A stretch of 36,869 nt of DNA, from the NCBI GenBank assembly GCA_007120035.1, contig SKON01000140.1:1-36869 (forward strand), in the 5' to 3' direction. Within the stretch, counting starts at the first letter, position 1; each line of letters starts with the position of its first letter. This stretch comes from Myxococcales bacterium (lineage in GTDB: Bacteria; Myxococcota_A; Bradymonadia; Bradymonadales; Bradymonadaceae). Below are positions 32,337-36,869 of this stretch, piece by piece. The notes beneath the pieces are model-generated. The model had not been told where the DNA came from. It saw only the letters and a list, made by a program, of their open reading frames with translations, and made no database searches. The position numbers and the translations under genes were made by a program.

Positions 32337-33221
32337 ATGAGACGTTGGCTATGTGGAGTGCTGGCGGTGATGGTGGTCGGCCTAGGTGGGGCCTGCGGCG
32401 GGTCGGAGCCCGTGGATCTGGTGGCGCCCTCGGAGGACGCGTTTGGGGTGATGCTCTTGGAGCGGACCTTTCGGGTGCGGGCCGACGACGCGGTGGACGC
32501 GCGGCTGTACATCCCGACGGAGGTGTTAGGGGAGGCGGCGCCGGGGCCTCACCCGGTGGTGCTCTTCGTGCAAGGGGGGTTGGTGAAGCCAGAGCAGTAC
32601 GGGTGGATCGGGGAGCACCTGGCGAGCCAGGGGTATCTGGTGGTGATGCCGGAGCACCTCTTCGATCTGGCGATCTTCTCCATTGGAAACGGGGCCGACG
32701 TGGTGGAGGCCATGGATCGGGCGTCGGGGCGGTCGGGAGATTTCCTGGAGGGGTTGGTGGATGAGTCGCCGGCGGTGGTGATGGGGCACAGCCTGGGAGG
32801 GGTGATTGCGACGAAGACCTGGTTGGACCGGCGGGAGCGGTTCTCTCTGCTGGTGCTCTTGCAGTCCATTCCGGACCCTTCGGACGCCGATCGGTTGGAG
32901 GAGGCGGCGTTTGAGCCCGGGGAGGTCTTCGCCGTGGCTGGCGAGGTCGATGGGCGAATCACGGTGGAGGAGATCGCAGAGGAGCTGGGGCTCTTCGCCG
33001 GGGAGGTACCCCTGGCGGTGGTGGAGGGGATGAATCATTTTCAAATGATCGATGGGCCGACGGCGTCTCAACAGGAATCGGATTGGCCGGCGGAGGTGAG
33101 CCGGGAGGTGTCTCGGGGACGGGTCCTGGCGCTTTTGGATCGGGTGCTGGCGTCCCGGCACGATGATTCCTTGGATATGAGCTCTTCAGCGGCGTGGCCC
33201 GAAGGGGTAGTGGAACCATGA
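32337..33221 (+). CDS. Putative lipoprotein alpha/beta hydrolase
   Basis: The 294-residue protein has a short signal peptide ending in GLGGAC, a weak lipobox with Cys20, and an alpha/beta hydrolase fold. The nucleophile elbow GHSLGG places Ser152; Asp205 (GEVDGR) and His234 (GMNHFQMIDG) complete a plausible triad, and LFVQGG supplies an oxyanion loop. The shape resembles PAF-acetylhydrolase or chlorophyllase-like serine hydrolases that act on esters. The start is ATG 32337 behind GGGAGCGGA. The stop overlaps the next gene's ATG (ATGA), so the downstream outer-membrane protein is translationally coupled. The substrate is unknown. Confidence 0.78.
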   Translation: MRRWLCGVLAVMVVGLGGACGGSEPVDLVAPSEDAFGVMLLERTFRVRADDAVDARLYIPTEVLGEAAPGPHPVVLFVQGGLVKPEQYGWIGEHLASQGYLVVMPEHLFDLAIFSIGNGADVVEAMDRASGRSGDFLEGLVDESPAVVMGHSLGGVIATKTWLDRRERFSLLVLLQSIPDPSDADRLEEAAFEPGEVFAVAGEVDGRITVEEIAEELGLFAGEVPLAVVEGMNHFQMIDGPTASQQESDWPAEVSREVSRGRVLALLDRVLASRHDDSLDMSSSAAWPEGVVEP

Positions 33222-33823
33222 GACGGATTGTGTGGATCGGCTGTTGTGTGTGCTGGGCCTTCTGGGCTGCGGCGGTGGTGTTTTGGACGCTCGAGGCGGA
33301 GGCGGTGGCAAGCGAGCTGCCGATGAAAGAAGAGGGGGTGGTGCTGAGCATCGGGCTGACGAGTCAGGCTGTGTATTATACCCGTCCTCTGGGGCCCTTT
33401 GAGAGTTGGGTGGGATTCTCCGTGGCGTGGCGGCCGGGGTATGTGGCGCTGCCTTTCGGGTTGGCCTACCGGATCTTCGAGAGCGAGTCGGGGCGGTATA
33501 TGTTGCGGTCGCGAGCGCAGATCGCGCCCACCGGGGTGTACCGCGATGACTTTGGGATTCTGGCGGTGGGGACCCTGGGGTTGGACAATATCTGGAGCCT
33601 GGATCGGATCGGGTTCTTGCTGGGGTCGGAGATCGTGCGTTCCCAGGCGTTGGTGGGGCCCTACGACCATGTGTCGAGGTTTCTGGTGATCCCCGGGATT
33701 GGGCTACCCTTTGGGCGGACCAACCGGCTGTGGGTGATGTTGAGGGTGGGCTACGCCGTGGGCGGCGTGGGGGGTGGAACGGCGGTGGTGGAGCCCGGGC
33801 TGGGGTTCACGCGGCGGTTCTGA
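33218..33823 (+). CDS. Predicted outer-membrane beta-barrel-like protein
   Basis: The 201-residue product begins with a hydrophobic signal-like segment (IVWIGCCVCWAFWAAAVVF). It continues with alternating aromatic/hydrophobic strands typical of small beta barrels: FESWVGFSVAWRP, YVALPFGLAYRIF, RYMLRSRAQIAP, DNIWSLDRIGFLLG and RLWVMLRVGYAVGG, ending in a C-terminal phenylalanine (GLGFTRRF) as many outer-membrane proteins do. Its ATG overlaps the hydrolase stop. The stop codon lies inside a three-copy 14-base repeat. The family is not recognised; location and fold are inference from strand pattern and terminal Phe. Confidence 0.6.
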   Translation: MRRIVWIGCCVCWAFWAAAVVFWTLEAEAVASELPMKEEGVVLSIGLTSQAVYYTRPLGPFESWVGFSVAWRPGYVALPFGLAYRIFESESGRYMLRSRAQIAPTGVYRDDFGILAVGTLGLDNIWSLDRIGFLLGSEIVRSQALVGPYDHVSRFLVIPGIGLPFGRTNRLWVMLRVGYAVGGVGGGTAVVEPGLGFTRRF

Positions 33824-33856
33824 CGGCGAGGTTCTGACGGCGAGGTTCTGACGGCA
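33816..33856 (+). repeat. Three tandem copies of a 14-base repeat spanning a stop codon
   Basis: The unit GGTTCTGACGGCGA occurs at 33816-33829 and 33830-33843, with a 13-base third copy at 33844-33856. The first copy contains the TGA stop of the beta-barrel protein gene, and each copy repeats that TGA. It looks like recent slippage and leaves the protein end unchanged. Confidence 0.9.
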
Positions 33857-33875
33857 GGGATTTGCTGGTTGGGGA

Positions 33876-34919
33876 TTAGCCGGGGAAGGGGAGGGACTCT
33901 GCCAGTGGCGGGCGGTGGACGCCGCGCTCGGTGATGATGGCTGAGACCAGCCCGGCGGGGGTGACGTCGAAGGCCGGGTGGGCGGCGGGAAAGTCGGGGG
34001 TGACCTCGGAGGGATCCCGTTCTTCGATGGGGATCTGGGCGCCCGAGGGTGTGTGTGGGTCGAGGGTGGAGATCGGGGAGGCGACGTAGAAGGGGATCTC
34101 GTGGTGGTCTGCGAGAACAGCCAGGGCGTAGGTGCCGATCTTGTTTGCCACGTCGCCGTTTCGGGCGACCCGGTCGGTGCCGACGATCACGGCGTCGACG
34201 AGGCCCTGGGCCATGTAGTGGGCGGCCATGGAGTCGGTGATCACCGTGGCGTCGAGGCCGTCCTCGGCGCACTCCCAGGCGGTGAGGCGAGCTCCCTGGA
34301 GGTAGGGGCGGGTCTCGTCGACCCAGACGTGTTGGAGGAGGCTGGCGGCGTCGAGGGCCCGGATCACGCCGAGGGCGGTGCCGATGCCGCCGGTGGCGAG
34401 CCCGCCGGTGTTGCAGTGGGTGAGGATGCGGGAGGGTTGTTCGAAGAGCGAGAGGCCGTGCCTGGCGAGGGCCAGGTTGTTGTCGCGATCCTCTCGCCAG
34501 ATGGCCTCGGCTTCATCGAAGAGGGCGTCGACGATCTCGTCGAGGTGGGCGCGCTGAGCTTCCAGGGCTTCGACGCGGGAGCGACATCGATACAGGGCCC
34601 ACCGGAGGTTCACGGCGGTGGGGCGCGCGGAGCCGAGCTGTTCGTCGAGGCGGTCGAGCTCGGAGGTGAGGCTGACCATGGGGTCGTAAGCGAAGGCTCG
34701 CAGGCCGAGGGCGAAGCCGTAGGCCGCGGCGATGCCGATCGCGGGGGCGCCGCGGATCACCATGTCGGCGATGCCGCGGCGCACGTCGCGATCAGAGGTC
34801 ATGTCGAGCCACACCTCCCGGCCGGGGAGCAGACGCTGGTCGAGCATCTGCAGGTGGCCGGTCTCACGGTCGCCGCACCACTTGAGGGGGACGACCCGGG
34901 AGGTGATCTCGACGGTCAT
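33876..34919 (-). CDS. mtnA: S-methyl-5-thioribose-1-phosphate isomerase (MtnA)
   Basis: MtnA isomerises methylthioribose-1-phosphate to methylthioribulose-1-phosphate in methionine salvage. The 347-residue protein matches the family: RGAPAIGIAAAYG near residues 56-68, catalytic Cys169 in THCNTGGLAT, and catalytic Asp249 in GTDRVARNGDVANKIGTY, followed by IPIEERDPSEV and NPAFDVTP-like AHPAFDVTPAGLV. These set it apart from the related eIF2B subunits. The ATG overlaps the stop of the upstream protease gene (ATGA), so it is translationally coupled to an unrelated lipoprotein protease. No other methionine-salvage gene is nearby. Confidence 0.96.
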   Translation of the reverse strand: MTVEITSRVVPLKWCGDRETGHLQMLDQRLLPGREVWLDMTSDRDVRRGIADMVIRGAPAIGIAAAYGFALGLRAFAYDPMVSLTSELDRLDEQLGSARPTAVNLRWALYRCRSRVEALEAQRAHLDEIVDALFDEAEAIWREDRDNNLALARHGLSLFEQPSRILTHCNTGGLATGGIGTALGVIRALDAASLLQHVWVDETRPYLQGARLTAWECAEDGLDATVITDSMAAHYMAQGLVDAVIVGTDRVARNGDVANKIGTYALAVLADHHEIPFYVASPISTLDPHTPSGAQIPIEERDPSEVTPDFPAAHPAFDVTPAGLVSAIITERGVHRPPLAESLPFPG

Positions 34920-36541
34920 CGCAGGATCTGGAGGTACCAGCCGACCAGGGTGCCCTCGTCGAGGGCGGCGGTGTCGGTGATCTTCAGCTCCCAGGTGCCT
35001 TCCGAGGGCTCTCCGAAGAAGGCGTCGGTCTCGTAGGACTCGAGGATGTCCTGGCCGGGGGTGCCGTCGTCCTCACGGAGGAGGGCGGTGGTGCCCGACG
35101 GGGAGGTCAGCTCGATGCGGATGTCGCCGTTGTAAGTGTGCTCGATGAGGACATCCACAGCGACGGACTGCACCAGACCGCCGGCGTCGACGTCGATGGA
35201 GGTGGTCAGGCCCGTAGGATCGTTGTCCGGGATGGTGTGGACGTCGTCGTAGGAGAACCAGTCCTCGTCGCCCTCGCAGACGGAGAGGGAGAGGCAGTCC
35301 ACGTTCATGCAGTCCACGTTGTCGGGATCGCAGGGGGCGTCCACGCAGGAGGTGCCGTCGCAGATCTCGAAGTCGCCGCAGGTGACGCCGCAGGCGCCGC
35401 AGTTGGCTTCGTCGTTGGCGACGCAGGCGTCGTCGCAGATCAGCTCGTCGTCCTCACAGGTGAGCTCTTCGGGCTGGGGGAAGTGATGCTCCAGGGGCTT
35501 GCTGGTGGCCCGAGCGGACTTGAACTGTCGGACGTACTCATAGGAGATCCAGCCGTAGCCGTCTTCGACGCTGTCTCGGCCGAAGCTGCCGGTGCCCCAG
35601 CTGTTCTTAAAGAGGAAGAATCCACGCTCCACCACGGGTTCGCCGTCGTCGTCGAGGATCTGGTTGCCTTCGCCGTCGAGGCGGGGGACTTCCAGGTTGT
35701 CGTCCCAGCCGACGAGGAGGATGGAGTGACCGGCGCGGTTGGCCTCGCTCTCCCGGCGGTCGTCTTCGTTGGGGAAGAGGACCCAGCCGTTGCGCCAGTA
35801 CTCGGAGTTGGTGGGGAGGGTGGAGACGCCGTGGTTCCAGGACTGGTAGTAGAAGGCGCCGCCGACGACGATGGCCCGCTCGTTGTTGTACATGTAGGCT
35901 TTGAGATCGTTGGTACGGGTAGAGACCCACTGGCTGTTGGGGAGGCGGTACCGGTCGGCGGCCAGGGCCTCCTCGGGGGGATCGCCGTTGGTGTAGCAGA
36001 AGACGGGGCGGTCATCGCCCTCGCAGTCCTCGTGGTCGGAGGTGTTCCAGGCCTGTGTTTCGTAGGGCCAGTCTTCCTCGAGGACGATGCCGTGCTGGCT
36101 GATGGCCTGGAGGTTGACCTGGGCGTTGGAGCCGTCGGTGTTCTGGAAGCGGCCGACCTCGATCTTGGTGGACCACTGGAGGAATTGCTCGGAGAAGTTG
36201 GGCTCCGGGATGGTGCCCTCTTTGATGTAGAGGTGCTCCATGAGGGCGACGGTGGAGAACATGGAGCAGACGCCGCGGGATCCCTGGCTGCGGACCGGAG
36301 ACTGGGTGGCCAGGAGGTCGAAGGAGGCCGGGAAGATCTCGTCGGCCTTGGCCTGGGCTGGCAGGTCGTCGTTGGAGGGGGCGCCGTCGGTGAGGGCGTC
36401 CAGGTTCTCCAGGGGCGGCATGCGGTCTTCGGCGGGAATCTCACCGGGATCGTCGTTCTCGATGGGGGCTTCCGTGCCGCAGGCGATCAGAAGTCCCGAG
36501 AGGAGTAGGAGGGTAGGCCACTTCGTCCAGGTGAGGTTCAT
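34916..36541 (-). CDS. Papain-like (C1A) lipoprotein protease with Cys-rich module and C-terminal P-domain
   Basis: The 541-residue protein has a lipoprotein signal peptide (GLLIAC, lipidated Cys21) and an acidic linker. A C1A peptidase domain follows with Gln86 and Cys92 (RSQGSRGVCSMFS), His272 (AGHSILLVGWDD) and Asn313 (FKNSWG). A Cys-rich module (CDDACVANDEANCGACG) follows at about 365-425, of a kind common in myxobacterial surface proteins. The last 95 residues are a proprotein-convertase P-domain (VDVLIEHTYNGDIRIELTSP, then GTWELKITDTA). It should act at the cell surface or outside. GAGAGCGAAGA precedes the ATG. The P-domain on a papain-like enzyme, not on a subtilase, is notable. Confidence 0.92.
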   Translation of the reverse strand: MNLTWTKWPTLLLLSGLLIACGTEAPIENDDPGEIPAEDRMPPLENLDALTDGAPSNDDLPAQAKADEIFPASFDLLATQSPVRSQGSRGVCSMFSTVALMEHLYIKEGTIPEPNFSEQFLQWSTKIEVGRFQNTDGSNAQVNLQAISQHGIVLEEDWPYETQAWNTSDHEDCEGDDRPVFCYTNGDPPEEALAADRYRLPNSQWVSTRTNDLKAYMYNNERAIVVGGAFYYQSWNHGVSTLPTNSEYWRNGWVLFPNEDDRRESEANRAGHSILLVGWDDNLEVPRLDGEGNQILDDDGEPVVERGFFLFKNSWGTGSFGRDSVEDGYGWISYEYVRQFKSARATSKPLEHHFPQPEELTCEDDELICDDACVANDEANCGACGVTCGDFEICDGTSCVDAPCDPDNVDCMNVDCLSLSVCEGDEDWFSYDDVHTIPDNDPTGLTTSIDVDAGGLVQSVAVDVLIEHTYNGDIRIELTSPSGTTALLREDDGTPGQDILESYETDAFFGEPSEGTWELKITDTAALDEGTLVGWYLQILR

Positions 36542-36582
36542 TCTTCGCTCTCAAAAATTTTTCCAGTGGGTCAGGAGGCGAA

Positions 36583-36611
36583 AGTAAAGCAGAAGTGGGG
36601 GGAAAATGCAA
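36583..36611 (-). promoter_or_regulatory. Predicted sigma70-type promoter of the C1A protease-mtnA unit
   Basis: On the minus strand TTGCAT (36611-36606) and TTTACT (36588-36583) are 17 bases apart. The predicted start near 36577 gives a leader of about 35 bases before the protease ATG. Since mtnA overlaps the protease gene and shows no own promoter, this one probably serves both. Confidence 0.45.
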
Positions 36612-36694
36612 CACCGGATGGGGTGTATGATCCACGCTGATCGGTTGGCCCGCAGCCCGCAGCGGGCCTTGGCCCGCGAGGACCCTCGGGCGTA

Positions 36695-36861
36695 GCCCGA
36701 CTCGCGAAGCCTCGTGGCCTTGGCCCGAGGGGAGGTTCCGCGCCGCCCTCTATCTCCGTTACACAAACCGGCCCACCTCGGCGGTTCGTCCACCAGCGAC
36801 CCCAGGAGGCGAATCTGCCACCTCTCCTCGGGCCAAGGCCACGAGGCTGGGCGAGTCGGGC
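36695..36861. repeat. 41-bp inverted repeat with GGCCTTGGCCC cores and an 85-bp spacer
   Basis: The left arm (36695-36735) and right arm (36821-36861) are reverse complements over 41 bases with three mismatches by eye. Each contains the core GGCCTTGGCCC flanked by CTCGTG. A further direct copy of the core lies at 36665-36675. The 85-base spacer has no reading frame of interest. This could be a non-autonomous mobile element, a chromosomal repeat family of the REP type, or a large transcript-end hairpin. No transposase, target duplication or terminal motif can be judged because the window ends eight bases after the right arm. Confidence 0.85.
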
Positions 36862-36869
36862 CTGAAACA

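Larger units (their letters stand above)
36542..36869. other. Gene-free region with structured repeats upstream of the C1A protease
   Basis: No credible gene is visible. The first 70 bases hold the predicted protease promoter. From 36647 onward the sequence is dense in inverted and direct repeats: a seven-pair hairpin GGCCCGC/GCGGGCC (36647-36653 and 36662-36668), copies of GGCCTTGGCCC, and the long inverted repeat listed separately. A minus-strand frame at 36551-36793 runs through these repeats and is unlikely to be real. The window ends within or just after this element. Confidence 0.65.

Noticed and set aside
35138..36508. 456-codon open frame on the + strand opposite the C1A protease
   Set aside because: It is a shadow of the protease gene with Val/Gly/Ala-rich composition and no plausible start or domain.
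36551..36793. 80-codon frame on the minus strand in the repeat region
   Set aside because: It runs through the inverted repeat and a promoter, is Arg-rich without domains, and has no convincing ribosome-binding site.

Overview
This is a chromosomal segment of a GC-rich, diderm bacterium that is probably a myxobacterium-like 'deltaproteobacterium' of the Bradymonadales/Myxococcota type. The placement is an inference from gene content: lipoproteins and secreted proteins with Asp-rich calcium-type loops, a Cys-rich CGACG-type module, a P-domain protease, a Frz/Che-like cluster ending in a CheA-REC hybrid, and a GlnRS carrying a C-terminal YqeY/GatB domain. No rRNA, tRNA, CRISPR array, phage or transposase gene was found. 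The + strand is G-rich over C throughout, even opposite minus-strand genes, so it is probably the leading strand. Four DnaA-box-like 9-mers lie in the gene-free first 300 bases.

Layout. 1-480: gene-poor leader with DnaA-like boxes and a short basic ORF whose stop overlaps the secA start. 480-4653: secA, folB and an M50 membrane protease, tightly packed. 4663-5515: a promoter, a TPP riboswitch and tenA (thiamin salvage). 5516-6979: a structured leader and a DEAD-box RNA helicase. 7043-12002: a chemosensory cluster (CheW, a second CheW-like protein, a membrane MCP without a periplasmic sensor, and a CheA-CheW-REC hybrid) with no cheR, cheB or separate cheY. 12015-13454: two small membrane proteins. 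13479-16873 (minus): glnS-yqeY fusion and a TudS/DUF1722 protein. 17017-18335: methionine aminopeptidase and a small SFPASDPP-motif protein. 18339-20841 (minus): a cysteine hydrolase, a 35-residue membrane peptide candidate and a 7TMR-DISM diguanylate cyclase. 20969-24670: a TIGR01777-type epimerase, a 612-residue protein of unknown family and a MaoC-like hot-dog protein.

24776-30969 (minus): two tandem secreted paralogues, an FMN/[3Fe-4S] glutamate-synthase-like protein, a small membrane protein and clpB. 31202-33823 (+): an M50 protease with CBS domains, a putative lipoprotein alpha/beta hydrolase and a predicted outer-membrane protein. 33876-36541 (minus): mtnA and, upstream of it, a papain-like lipoprotein protease with a P-domain. 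36542-36869: gene-free, ending in a 41-bp inverted repeat with GGCCTTGGCCC motifs.

Much of the window is housekeeping: secretion, folate and thiamin metabolism, tRNA charging, N-terminal processing, disaggregation and methionine salvage. The items most worth a second look are the TPP riboswitch with a built-in competing hairpin, the overlapping secA leader ORF, the mutually exclusive hairpins before the helicase, the adaptation-enzyme-free chemosensory cluster, the unknown 612-residue protein, and the terminal inverted repeat. I could run no database search. Family names rest on visible motifs, and start sites are chosen from Shine-Dalgarno sites and family N-termini.
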